Origin: Bradyrhizobium lablabi
GTDB lineage: Bacteria > Pseudomonadota > Alphaproteobacteria > Rhizobiales > Xanthobacteraceae
Length of the DNA stretch: 64,000 nucleotides
NCBI RefSeq assembly: GCF_018131005.1
Contig: NZ_JAFCJK010000002.1
Span: forward strand, 744,001-808,000
Direction of reading: 5' to 3'
Part shown: piece by piece, positions 44,651 through 53,020 of the stretch
How positions within the stretch are numbered: the stretch's first letter is position 1
Layout: every line of letters begins with the position of its first letter
The notes under the pieces: generated by a model
Told to the model about the DNA's origin: nothing
Database searches by the model: none
What the model saw: only the letters and a program-made list of their open reading frames with translations
Program-made: the position numbers and the translations under genes

Positions 44651-45016
44651 TTAGTGCTCTATGTACGCGAGCGCTTCCTGCATGTCGCCGAACACCACGA
44701 CGGTGTTGTCGTCGACCATCACCATGCGGCCATAGTGAGTGGAAGTCGAGATTTCGAACAGGTGCGGCGTCATCGACCGCCCCAGCGCCTCGCTGATCTC
44801 TTCCATGTTGAAGATCAGCTTGGGGTCGCCGTCGATCCGGATCAACGACGGTTGATAGGTCACCGTGACCCCTTTCTTACTCTCCATCACATCCGCGATG
44901 GCCCTCGCCTCGACGCTGTCGTTCATGGTGATCCCGCACTGATGCGAGATGGTGTCCTCGAACCGAATATCCTTCATCGACTTGAATATATTGCTGTGCT
45001 GCACCGCTTCAGTCAT
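44651..45016 (-). CDS. prmD: Monooxygenase coupling/effector protein (MmoB/DmpM)
   Basis: 121 aa starting MTEAVQHSNIFKSMKDIRFE. It has the MmoB/DmpM core: ARAIADVMESKKGVTVTYQP, SLIRIDGDPKLIFNMEEISE, ALGRSMTPHLFEISTSTHYG. This cofactor-free protein binds the hydroxylase and tunes electron transfer and oxygen activation. Its position after the small subunit matches prmD/mimD. Symbol by analogy. Confidence 0.92.
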   Translation of the reverse strand: MTEAVQHSNIFKSMKDIRFEDTISHQCGITMNDSVEARAIADVMESKKGVTVTYQPSLIRIDGDPKLIFNMEEISEALGRSMTPHLFEISTSTHYGRMVMVDDNTVVVFGDMQEALAYIEH

Positions 45017-45057
45017 CGAGTCCTCCTAAAAGACGAGTTGTTTTTTGGAACTGGCCA

Positions 45058-46125
45058 TCAAGGAACCGCGAGGCCGACTTCGCTGCAGATCGACTCCAGC
45101 CGGTTCTTCGCCTGCGCTTGCGCGTCGGCGAAAGAGAAGACCTTGACGCGAGGTTGCGACCACAGCGGCTGCAGGCCGTTGGCGGCTGCGGCTGCTAGTT
45201 CCGCATGTTTCTTCATCCAGCCGTTAAACAGCGCCGTGTTATGCGCGGCATGCTGCTTGTCGGTCGTTAGAATGTGGAACAATTCGACGCTATTGGCGAG
45301 GTTGCGCTCGTAGTCGGCCTCCGCGGCGGCGACCACCGCCGGCGTGGCGAAGTCGTTCTGTCCCGCGGCCATCTGCATGATGAAACCGCTGCGGAACAAC
45401 TCGCCGACTAACGGCTCGAACACGAAATTGGTCGCGAGATATTGTTCGAGATAGTCTGTCGCGCCCATGATCGATTCGGTCGACTTGCGCACGCCTTGCC
45501 AGATCGGGTCCTCGAGCCAGTGCTTCTTGCCCGCGCCAGTGTCGAACCCTTCGACGTCGAGACCGATCTCGGCGAGGTAGATCGTCAGATCCTGCGCGAA
45601 GCGCATCTTGTACGACGAGTTGGTCAAGATCGCAGTGTTGATCATCTGGGTATAACCGTAGCGTTGCGCTTGCATCATCGAGGTACCCAGGCCGAACTCG
45701 GCGTGCTTATAGGCGCCCAGATGATCCTGCAAAACCTTGACCCAGGCCTTATCGAAACGCTTCGGCGCGCCGGACTTCCGCGCGTTCTCGATTACGCCCT
45801 GAACCATGCCGCAAATTGTCGACTGGCGCTGATAGTGCGTGCGCTCCCATTCCTGGTCGACCGCCCGGAACTTATGCCAATCGGAGCTGAGCGCTTTGGT
45901 CCAGGTCTTGGAATAGGTCGGCGTCCCGTCGGGAAACGAGATGATCCAATCTTGCAGCAAGTACCGCTCCGGATCCGGCTGCACGTCGACGGTCACGTCC
46001 TCGTAATGCGTCGCCTTCCGGCCCTTTGGCTCGAAATAGTTGAATTTCCGGCTGTCTGATCCCGGAAATATCGCCGCACCGGCAGCGCCGGACTTCACGG
46101 GTTGCGTAGCTTGTGCTGTGCTCAC
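45058..46125 (-). CDS. prmC: Di-iron monooxygenase hydroxylase small (beta) subunit
   Basis: 355 aa, ferritin-like fold without di-iron ligands. Landmarks are FNYFEPKGRKATHYEDVTVD, WIISFPDGTPTYSKTWTKAL, GLGTSMMQAQRYGYTQMINT and AILTNSSYKMRFAQDLTIYL. The start is placed at GTG 46125: the ATG at 46137 lies in ATGGAGG, which is itself the ribosome site (GGAGG, 6-7 nt before the GTG). It pairs with the large subunit as the (alpha-beta)n hydroxylase. Symbol by analogy with prm/mim order. Confidence 0.92.
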   Translation of the reverse strand: MSTAQATQPVKSGAAGAAIFPGSDSRKFNYFEPKGRKATHYEDVTVDVQPDPERYLLQDWIISFPDGTPTYSKTWTKALSSDWHKFRAVDQEWERTHYQRQSTICGMVQGVIENARKSGAPKRFDKAWVKVLQDHLGAYKHAEFGLGTSMMQAQRYGYTQMINTAILTNSSYKMRFAQDLTIYLAEIGLDVEGFDTGAGKKHWLEDPIWQGVRKSTESIMGATDYLEQYLATNFVFEPLVGELFRSGFIMQMAAGQNDFATPAVVAAAEADYERNLANSVELFHILTTDKQHAAHNTALFNGWMKKHAELAAAAANGLQPLWSQPRVKVFSFADAQAQAKNRLESICSEVGLAVP

Positions 46126-46186
46126 TGTTTCCTCCATTTAGCGTCAGCTCTTTGCCTGATTGCCTCGGCGGTGTTGCGGCGGCCCA

Positions 46187-47227
46187 TTACCGGGTCGCCG
46201 GGGTGAACTTGTCGAAATAGATGTGCTCAGGCTCGATCGGGCTCATCCGCAGCACAGGTAGAACCGCGTCGATCATCGGCGGCGGCCCGCACGTATAGGC
46301 GTCTTCGGCGTCGGCAAGCCGCCCCGCGCGAAGGTGACCTTGAACGACCTCGTGGATGAGCCCCGTCTCACCCTCCCATCCGTCATCCGGAGCGCCGTGC
46401 GAAAGCGCCGGAATGAACTGGAAATCGGAGATTCGTTCGCCGATCGCAGCGATTTCGTCGAGCATGAAGAGGTCGGCCTTTGTCCGCGCCCCGTAATAAA
46501 ACCGGACCGGTCTCGTCTCACCGCTGCGGGCCTGGTCAGTCAGGATCGACCACAAGGGCGACATGCCCGAACCGCCGCCGACAAGAACCATCGCGCCGGA
46601 ACGACCTGCGCGCCGGCTGCAGGTGCCATAGGGCCCCTTGACCGCGACCGCCTCGCCTGGCGCCAATGCTCCGTCAAGCAGCGACGAAAAGGCACCGTCC
46701 GGATATTTCTTGATGATGAACGACAGTCGCCGATCGTCACCCGGCGCGTTCGACATCGAGAACGATCGCGTCACGCCGGTGGCGGGCAAGGCCAAATCGA
46801 CATATTGGCCCGCCCAAAATTTCAACGGTTTATCCAACTCGATGTCGAGTTGGCGGATATCATGCGTCAGCGCCTTCGTCTCAATGACGGTCGCAGAATA
46901 GGTCTTGACCGGAATCGCGCGCGACAGCAACTCCTCGTCGAAGTTGAGCAGCTCGATCTCGAGGTCGCTGTAGGCGTGGGTTCGACAGAGCAGCACGTGC
47001 TCAGTCTCCCTCTCATAATCCGGTAGAGCAAACGTCGAGTACTTGAGCAATTCGATGTCGCCGCCGATAAGGCGCGACTTACAGGAGCCGCATTGGCCCT
47101 CCTTGCAGCCGTGCATGAGGGCGATGCCTTGACGGAACGCCGCTTCCAAAACGGTCTCGCCCTCCTCGACGTCCATTTCGACGCCGACCGGTTCGAGACG
47201 CACTTTGTAAACCTGCGCGTCGCCCAT
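46187..47227 (-). CDS. prmB: Monooxygenase NADH reductase (2Fe-2S, FAD)
   Basis: 346 aa. The N-terminal plant-type 2Fe-2S ferredoxin domain has Cys41, 46, 49 and 81 (HGCKEGQCGSCKSRL ... HVLLCRTH). The FAD domain carries RSFSMSNAP and the NAD domain GGGSGMSPLWSIL and AYTCGPPPMIDAVL. It moves electrons from NADH to the di-iron hydroxylase. A GGAGGAGG site precedes the ATG. Its place between large and small subunit genes is diagnostic of the group 5 (prm/mim) arrangement. Confidence 0.95.
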   Translation of the reverse strand: MGDAQVYKVRLEPVGVEMDVEEGETVLEAAFRQGIALMHGCKEGQCGSCKSRLIGGDIELLKYSTFALPDYERETEHVLLCRTHAYSDLEIELLNFDEELLSRAIPVKTYSATVIETKALTHDIRQLDIELDKPLKFWAGQYVDLALPATGVTRSFSMSNAPGDDRRLSFIIKKYPDGAFSSLLDGALAPGEAVAVKGPYGTCSRRAGRSGAMVLVGGGSGMSPLWSILTDQARSGETRPVRFYYGARTKADLFMLDEIAAIGERISDFQFIPALSHGAPDDGWEGETGLIHEVVQGHLRAGRLADAEDAYTCGPPPMIDAVLPVLRMSPIEPEHIYFDKFTPATR

Positions 47228-47348
47228 CCTCTTGGCCTCCTCCGCACGCTTTTAGAGCGTGCGCCGCGGCGATCTCCGCCGCGACGCATTCTCAGATCCT
47301 TATGCAACGGGGTCGCCGCGGGGCGACCTTCGCGTCTTCAGCTCACGA

Positions 47349-49022
47349 TCAATGGACGGGATTGATCGTGAAGCCTTTGCGATATTCGGCGACCGCCGCG
47401 TCCCGCTCCGCGCCCGCCTTCAGCGCGCGGAAGCCACGCAACGGACTGCCGAGCGTATGGCCGCGAACATGATCGAGGGTCCACATGTCCTTGGTATCGA
47501 ACCGCAGATGCGGTTGCGGGACGAGAGTCTTGCCATCGGAGCGGACGAAACCGAGATCCTTGATCGCGTCGGCGAGATCCCACCCGTGATAGCAGTCTTC
47601 CCATTCGCGGCGACCGCTGAAACGGCCCATGGCAGGAGTCGGGCGGCCCTTGTATTCGCCACCGAAAGCCACCTTATGCGTCCAGCGGCATCCCTCAGAG
47701 CAATAGGTGTACATCTTGCCGTCCACTTCGTCGCAGACAAAGTCCTCGCGGATCAGGCACGGAACCATGCAGCTCCAGCAGCGATGCGGATAGACGTAGC
47801 CGACATCGCCATTGAACAGGATGTTGGTCTCGCCGGGCTTCGAGAGCTTCGCATACCACTTCCAGAACTCGCCGAACTTGGCGTACCAGCCGGGGTATTT
47901 GTGCTCAAACCATTCGAAGTCCTTCTCGGTCTGGGCTTCGATGCGCCAGAAGTTCACTGGCCAACCGACTGCGAAGAATTGCGCAGTCAAATGAACATAG
48001 TCCTTCTTAACGATGCGATCCCAGGCCGCCGCCACGTCGTCGTGGTGGATCTTGACGCCGTATTTCTCGAGCGGCAGCATGTAGGTGCGATAGTAATCTT
48101 CGTAGATCCAGCGGTGCCATAGCTCCGCATAGGATTCCTTAGTCTTGTCGCGATTAGTGGTGCCGTATTCGACGAACGTGCCGATGGCCGCGTCGACGAT
48201 GGCGTGGTTCTGCCAGAACGCGTATTTGAGATCGCGCTCCAGAAGATCATGGTTCGATGGATCGTGGATCATTGCCATCAACAACGAGTGGCCGTTGCCG
48301 ATGTGACGCGATTCGTCGGACTGCACCGACAAGAACACTGTCGGCAGGGCGTAGTCGCCGTTGCGCGCCGCTTCCGACGGCATCGCGACGAACAGCGTGT
48401 TCGTGAATGCCGTCTCGGCCACGACCGTCAAGTAGATATTCGCCGCGGTGATGGCGTCGCCGGTCAGGAAGCCCTCGGCGAACTGACGCCCGATGGTCGA
48501 TGCGTAGCACTTGCCAAACGCAGCCTCCGTGATGTCGAAGCCGGCCGGGTCGATGTAGTTCTCCATGTACCACTTTTTCAGATTCATCTGAATCGTCGAG
48601 TGACGGAGCTCGTCGACCATTTGCATTGTGAATCCGGTGCGTAGCTCTTCGCCGGGCGCCAGGCGGCCGACCATGGCCATCGACCGAGCGGCCGAGATTT
48701 CCGGGAATGGGATGATCGCCAGGAAGAGCTTCATCCACTCGATCCACCGGGGCTCCACGTTACGGAACATGTCGCCGCGCAACGCCGCATCGAGCGCGCC
48801 GTAAACACGGTTGTCCTTTTCCTCCTGCATCGGGAAATACGAGCGCAGCACCTGCTTCATCGGATCGCGCGGCACCCGCGAGATCTTGTAGTCGGTCGGG
48901 AAGGTCATCGCTTCCTGAACGTAGCTCGGTGTCCAGCCCAGATCGGCGACGCGATTGGCCGCCTCGCCGATGCTGATGCCTTTCTGCGAGGTAATCTTAT
49001 TCAAAGTTAGACTTGCTGCCAT
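47349..49022 (-). CDS. prmA: Di-iron monooxygenase hydroxylase large (alpha) subunit
   Basis: 557 aa starting MAASLTLNKITSQKGISIGE. The di-iron ligands are all present: Glu108 (IPFPEIS), Glu138/His141 (DELRH), Glu203 (VAETAF), Glu237/His240 (DESRH). The spacings 30, 65, 34 equal those of MmoX. A Cys-rich segment near the C-terminus (HRCWSCMVPCLIREDFVCDE) is typical of propane/phenol-type alpha subunits (YHS-like). Order and content place it in group 5 with propane 2-monooxygenase and MimA. The substrate (propane, acetone, phenol or another small organic) cannot be read from sequence. ATG 49022 has an AGGAG site. Confidence 0.95.
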   Translation of the reverse strand: MAASLTLNKITSQKGISIGEAANRVADLGWTPSYVQEAMTFPTDYKISRVPRDPMKQVLRSYFPMQEEKDNRVYGALDAALRGDMFRNVEPRWIEWMKLFLAIIPFPEISAARSMAMVGRLAPGEELRTGFTMQMVDELRHSTIQMNLKKWYMENYIDPAGFDITEAAFGKCYASTIGRQFAEGFLTGDAITAANIYLTVVAETAFTNTLFVAMPSEAARNGDYALPTVFLSVQSDESRHIGNGHSLLMAMIHDPSNHDLLERDLKYAFWQNHAIVDAAIGTFVEYGTTNRDKTKESYAELWHRWIYEDYYRTYMLPLEKYGVKIHHDDVAAAWDRIVKKDYVHLTAQFFAVGWPVNFWRIEAQTEKDFEWFEHKYPGWYAKFGEFWKWYAKLSKPGETNILFNGDVGYVYPHRCWSCMVPCLIREDFVCDEVDGKMYTYCSEGCRWTHKVAFGGEYKGRPTPAMGRFSGRREWEDCYHGWDLADAIKDLGFVRSDGKTLVPQPHLRFDTKDMWTLDHVRGHTLGSPLRGFRALKAGAERDAAVAEYRKGFTINPVH

Positions 49023-49125
49023 GGCATCGTTCTCCTGTTTGCTCCTTCCAGGCGCCACGGATCGCTTCCGACCGTCGCGTCCTCACCAAACGCGTCCCAA
49101 GACCGCCCTCCGTGTCGGACTTCGT

Positions 49126-49171
49126 GTGCGCGTTCGCGCACCCGAAACTGAGTCTTCAGCGCTCAGTTTCG
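49126..49171 (-). promoter_or_regulatory. Two hairpins in the leader before the large-subunit gene
   Basis: Between the 65-aa gene and the large subunit are a 10-bp perfect stem (CGAAACTGAG / CTCAGTTTCG, 49143-49171, 9-nt loop) and a 7-bp stem (GTGCGCG / CGCGCAC, 49126-49141). Neither is followed by a T-run on the minus strand. An RNA processing or stability element is likelier than a terminator. Confidence 0.4.
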
Positions 49172-49199
49172 CGGCCTTCATTCAATCGCTCATCGAACC

Positions 49200-49397
49200 T
49201 TACGGCTTTGTGAGCGGTCTTCCTTCCGCAATGAAGCGAGCGGCTAAAATCAACCCGCCCATCGCGAAGTCCTTCCCGTGCCTCGCGATCATGTCCTCTG
49301 CAACATGGGCGAGCCGCACCATCAACTCGTCCTTTGAGCGATCCTCGTCGTTCAAATTGGCGACCGCCGAATCCTCCGGCCTCTCAGTCGCGTTCAT
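49200..49397 (-). CDS. Unrecognised 65-aa protein in the monooxygenase operon
   Basis: Sequence starts MNATERPEDSAVANLNDEDR and continues with one long helix (DELMVRLAHVAEDMIARHGK, then FAMGGLILAARFIAEGRPL). It overlaps the end of the 120-aa gene by 14 bp and lies 178 bp before the large subunit gene. It is not a known SDIMO component to me. Its small helical form would suit an assembly or adaptor role, which is inference. Confidence 0.6.
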   Translation of the reverse strand: MNATERPEDSAVANLNDEDRSKDELMVRLAHVAEDMIARHGKDFAMGGLILAARFIAEGRPLTKP

Positions 49398-49746
49398 GAC
49401 AAGGCCCCTCCGCCTCCTCAGTAAATTCCATCAGCGATCTGTTGAGCCACTCCCGCTCCGAGACGAGACGACCATGCTCCTCCTCGAGGATCGCGATCCG
49501 CCTCTTGACCTCTTCGAGCCGCACGGCCGCGTCACGATCGTTTGGGTCGCGCGCCAGATCGCGCAACGCTCCAGCCTGCTCGATGTCGGCCCCCGCCCGC
49601 GCGCTATCGAACCGCAATTGGCGCGCGTTGTTGTCGATCATCGCAAGGATCAAACGTTGGCGAGCCTCGGCGCTCGCCTGCGACCGTCTGGACGCCCCTG
49701 CGTCGCGCGGCGACTGATCGTTGCGACCATGCTCAGAATCAATCAT
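49384..49746 (-). CDS. Unrecognised coiled-coil protein in the monooxygenase operon
   Basis: 120 aa, strongly helical: RQRLILAMIDNNARQLRFDS, AAVRLEEVKRRIAILEEEHG, RLVSEREWLNRSLMEFTEEA. It has heptad-like spacing and no Cys except near the end (GPCHERD). Its ATG overlaps the dehydrogenase stop (ATGA) and its end overlaps the 65-aa gene, so the three are translationally chained. No family recognised. It may scaffold or modulate the enzyme complex. Confidence 0.6.
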   Translation of the reverse strand: MIDSEHGRNDQSPRDAGASRRSQASAEARQRLILAMIDNNARQLRFDSARAGADIEQAGALRDLARDPNDRDAAVRLEEVKRRIAILEEEHGRLVSEREWLNRSLMEFTEEAEGPCHERD

Positions 49747-50786
49747 GGGATGAGCACCGCGCGCCCGTTGATCTGGCCATGATGTAGATCGTGCAGCGCA
49801 TCATTGGCTTGGCTGAGCTTGTATTCGCGCGTGTGCAGCGTCACCCGACCTCGGTCAGCGAGCGCCATCAGTTCGACGAGTTCGGCGTAGGTGCCGACCA
49901 GATTCCCCACGATCGTCTTCTCGCTGGTGATCATGTCGATGGTCGGAATGTCGATTTTTCCGCCGTAGCCGACCACATAGTAGAAGCCCTGATTCCGCGT
50001 CATCGCGAGCCCTTTCGCGACCGCGTCGCCTTCGCCGACAAAGTCGATGACGGCCTCCGCGCCTTTGCCATGCGTGAGATGCAGTACTTTCTCGACCTCG
50101 TCGCCGTCAGCTTTCACAGCGTGATGCGCGCCGCACGCCTTCGCCAACTCCAGCGACTTGACGGAGCGATCGACCACCACGATCTCCGCCGCGCACAGCG
50201 CGGCCAGAACTTGAATGCCAATGTGCCCGAGCCCGCCGGCGCCGATGACGACCGCATATTCTCCGGGGAGCAGATGGCGCGACGCCTTCTTGGCCGCGCG
50301 GTAGGCCGTGAGGCCGGCGTCCGTGTACGGTGCCACTTCCTTCGGCGCGAGCGACTTCGGCAACTTGATCAGCGAGCGCTCGCCGGTAAGGAGATATTCC
50401 GCATAGCCACCATTGGCGTTGATGCCGGGGAAACTGCTCTCCTCCGCATGCATATCGTTGCCACGCCTGCACGCTATGCAGTGGCCGCTTGTCACGAGGG
50501 GATGACAGATGACTGCATCCCCAACCTTGACTCCCTGTACGTTCTTGCCGACCGCTTCGACCCAACCAGCATTCTCGTGCCCCATGATGTAGGGCAGATT
50601 GATGTCGACCTTGCTGCGCCAGATGCCCTCGACGATATGCAGATCCGTGCGGCAGACGCCTGCGCCGCCGATGCGAACGATCACATCCGAGGGGCGGCTA
50701 ATCGTCGGTTCCGCGACATCCTCGTATTTGACAAACTCCTTCGCCGTCAGCTTTTCGTCGAACGCGTGCAAAACAGCCGCTTTCAT
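49743..50786 (-). CDS. Zinc-dependent alcohol dehydrogenase
   Basis: 347 aa medium-chain (GroES-fold) dehydrogenase. Catalytic zinc residues are Cys45 (GGAGVCRTDLH), His70 and Glu71 (GHENAG). The NAD Rossmann motif is VVIGAGGLGHIGIQVLAAL. The structural zinc lobe keeps only Cys103 and Cys106 (SGHCIACRRGNDMHAEES); the other two Cys are missing. It would oxidise the alcohol made by the monooxygenase (for instance 2-propanol to acetone). It is first gene after the sigma-54 promoter, with a GGGGGAGG site before the ATG. Confidence 0.92.
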   Translation of the reverse strand: MKAAVLHAFDEKLTAKEFVKYEDVAEPTISRPSDVIVRIGGAGVCRTDLHIVEGIWRSKVDINLPYIMGHENAGWVEAVGKNVQGVKVGDAVICHPLVTSGHCIACRRGNDMHAEESSFPGINANGGYAEYLLTGERSLIKLPKSLAPKEVAPYTDAGLTAYRAAKKASRHLLPGEYAVVIGAGGLGHIGIQVLAALCAAEIVVVDRSVKSLELAKACGAHHAVKADGDEVEKVLHLTHGKGAEAVIDFVGEGDAVAKGLAMTRNQGFYYVVGYGGKIDIPTIDMITSEKTIVGNLVGTYAELVELMALADRGRVTLHTREYKLSQANDALHDLHHGQINGRAVLIP

Positions 50787-50835
50787 TTCCTCCCCCTAGA
50801 CTAGTTTCCGTTGCGAAAGGTGTTGGTGCTGTTGA

Positions 50836-50850
50836 GCAACAACCGTGCCA
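50836..50850 (-). promoter_or_regulatory. Sigma-54 (-24/-12) promoter
   Basis: On the minus strand the sequence reads TGGCACGGTTGTTGC, matching the consensus TGGCACG-N4-TTGC exactly, with the invariant GG and GC at the right spacing. Transcription would start near 50825, giving a leader of about 40 nt before the dehydrogenase ATG. It lies opposite a sigma-54 activator gene. Confidence 0.9.
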
Positions 50851-50928
50851 CGTCGTTATCTATTTGAGACGACGTTGGTTTCGACGCAGCGTGGGTTCGC
50901 CGTTTCGCTCTGAATCGGATCGGTCACA

Positions 50929-50956
50929 GAGCAACATTGCTCCGTTTCGGAGCAAT
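50929..50956. promoter_or_regulatory. Palindromic upstream activator site
   Basis: A perfect palindrome of two 9-bp arms (ATTGCTCCG at 50936-50944, CGGAGCAAT at 50948-50956) with a TTT spacer overlaps a second inverted pair (GAGCAA at 50929 and TTGCTC at 50937). It is centred about 97 bp upstream of the -24 element, the normal place for an enhancer-binding protein of the AcoR/MimR type. Confidence 0.75.
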
Positions 50957-51106
50957 CGGATGCGAGCCGAAGAACATTGATTTCGGCTTTGCTTCGGGTA
51001 GTCTCACCGCCATTGCGGCGCTTCAGGTAGTCACCGCAATCGCGGCGCGCGGGAACGATGAGCGCATGGAGTTCCCTGACGAGCCGCTCGGCCACGTGGA
51101 GGCCCT

Positions 51107-53020
51107 ATGGTCGGCGCACCTGCGGGGGGGAGCTCGTTAGCGCGCGCTGCTTTGCGACGCGACGGTGTTGTGCCGACTGGCTTATTGCCGGTCGACATCT
51201 ACGACAGCTGGTTGCGATGCGTGGCGCTCGGCCTCGATTGCGACCGGCCGCCGAACATGGAATACGTCAGCGGCGGAGAATTGCGGGCCGAGCAGGAGCG
51301 CCGGAGCTTTGTGCGCGGCCTGGCGCTCGCCGAGATGCAGGTGCTGCATCAGCAGATCGCCGGCACGAATTTTCTCATCGCCTTTGCGACGCCTGAGGGC
51401 CTGTTGCTTGACATTGTCGCCGACGAGAGCTTCAAGGACGGTCCCGATGGCAAAGCGATCCGACCCGGCGTTTGGTGGGACGAACGACGCTGCGGTACGA
51501 ACGGCATCGGCATTACTGCGTTCCTCAAGCGGCCCGCGGTTGTGCACGGCGACGACCACTTTTACTCGCGTTTTCGATCATTGACATGTTGTGCCGCGCC
51601 GGTGTTCGATCCGGACGGCTCCTTGGCGGGCGTGCTCGACGCCTCCTGTGACTGCGTATCTCGGCAGAGTCATACGCGAGTGTTGGTTGAAATGTCGGCC
51701 ACCCAGATCGAGAACGGCCTCTTTCGCGAGCGGCACTGGAGAGACATTGTAGTCGCCTTCCACAATCGCAGCGAGTTCTTGCATACACTTAGCGTTGGAC
51801 TGTTGGCTCTCGACGAGAGCGGTTGCATTTTGGCCGCCAACCAGGCGGCGCGCGCGAGCTTGCACGGTTTGCCCTTGTCGCCGGGGCAACCGTTCGGCGA
51901 GATCTTCCGAACGCGCATTTCGGACTTCATCGGCGAGAGCCGGCGCTCAGAGCGCCAGCGCCTTCAGGATGTCGTCGGCAGCAACTATGTCGCGCGCGTC
52001 GAGTCGCCGCAGGTTTCGCCGATGCTGCGCGCCGTGTCGACGCCGAGGCCACTCGCCGAGCGCGCGCACCCGACCGACTTCGTCGCCATTGATCCGACAG
52101 TTGCGGCCATCGTTCGCCAGACGGAGGCAGCCGCGCGCCGCAAAATGCCGATTTTGATCCGGGGCGAGACCGGAACCGGAAAGGAGCAATTGGCGCGCCA
52201 CGCCCATCGTGCGAGCGGCCGGAAGGGCGCTTTCGTCGCGATCAACTGCGCCGCGCTGCCCGAAAGCCTGGTCGAGTCCGAACTGTTCGGCTACAGCGAG
52301 GGCGCTTTCACCGGCGCGCGCAAGGGCGGCGCGGTCGGGCTCTTCCGGCAGGCGGACGGCGGCACATTGTTCCTCGACGAGATCGGGGAAATGCCGACGG
52401 CTCTGCAAGCCGTGTTGCTACGTTTTCTCGACGATTGGACCGTCCGCCCTGTCGGCGGCGCTGAGAAGAAAGTCGACGTGTTCCTCGTCTCGGCGACCAA
52501 TGCCGGCCTCGAAAAGGCCGTCGCCAGCGGCTCCTTCCGCGCCGACCTGATGTTCCGCCTCAATGCGCTCGAAGTGAATCTTCCGCCGCTCGGTCAACGA
52601 ACGGACTTCGCTGCGATTGTCCGCAAGGTGCTGGCGGACGTCGACCAAGAGCGCAGAATTGACGATTCGGCGATTCAGCGACTTGCGGAATGCGCCTGGC
52701 CGGGCAACATTCGCCAGCTCCGGAACGTTCTCTTGCGTCTGACGCTTGAGGATTCGGAACCGACGATCGGCGTCGACGCTGCGGCCGGCGTCCTCGGGAA
52801 GGCGCAAAGCGCGCCGAGCCAGTGTTCGACGCTGCACGAACATCATCGCGCGCGAGTGTACGCGACCTACATCGAATGCCACCGCAATGTCAGCGAAACT
52901 GCGCGCCAACTCGGCGTGTCGCGTAACACCATTTATCGCGCGCTCGAGGAACAGGCGCGTGGGGCGCAAGGCGGTCGAAGAGTGGAGGTCCACGATGTTC
53001 GAGCCGATAAATCGCGTTGA
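51107..53020 (+). CDS. Sigma-54-dependent activator, AcoR/MimR-like
   Basis: 637 aa. N-terminal sensor region with GAF-type features (RGLALAEMQVLHQQIAGTNF, GIGITAFLKRPAVVHGDDHF, APVFDPDGSLAGVLDASCDC). A short PAS-like segment (LALDESGCILAANQAARASL) follows. Central AAA+ domain: Walker A GETGTGKEQ, the sigma-54 contact loop GAFTGA (YSEGAFTGARKGG) and Walker B GGTLFLDEIGEMP. C-terminal Fis helix-turn-helix: NVSETARQLGVSRNTIYRAL. It likely senses substrate or product and drives the divergent operon. The ATG at 51107 has a GGAGG site and follows an in-frame stop. Confidence 0.95.
   Translation: MVGAPAGGSSLARAALRRDGVVPTGLLPVDIYDSWLRCVALGLDCDRPPNMEYVSGGELRAEQERRSFVRGLALAEMQVLHQQIAGTNFLIAFATPEGLLLDIVADESFKDGPDGKAIRPGVWWDERRCGTNGIGITAFLKRPAVVHGDDHFYSRFRSLTCCAAPVFDPDGSLAGVLDASCDCVSRQSHTRVLVEMSATQIENGLFRERHWRDIVVAFHNRSEFLHTLSVGLLALDESGCILAANQAARASLHGLPLSPGQPFGEIFRTRISDFIGESRRSERQRLQDVVGSNYVARVESPQVSPMLRAVSTPRPLAERAHPTDFVAIDPTVAAIVRQTEAAARRKMPILIRGETGTGKEQLARHAHRASGRKGAFVAINCAALPESLVESELFGYSEGAFTGARKGGAVGLFRQADGGTLFLDEIGEMPTALQAVLLRFLDDWTVRPVGGAEKKVDVFLVSATNAGLEKAVASGSFRADLMFRLNALEVNLPPLGQRTDFAAIVRKVLADVDQERRIDDSAIQRLAECAWPGNIRQLRNVLLRLTLEDSEPTIGVDAAAGVLGKAQSAPSQCSTLHEHHRARVYATYIECHRNVSETARQLGVSRNTIYRALEEQARGAQGGRRVEVHDVRADKSR

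Noticed and set aside
43412..45313. 633-aa plus-strand open frame
   Set aside because: It runs antisense through the DUF59, amidohydrolase, coupling and small-subunit genes. Composition is Asp/Arg/Val-rich shadow sequence of high-GC coding DNA.
49791..50804. 337-aa plus-strand open frame
   Set aside because: Antisense shadow of the alcohol dehydrogenase.
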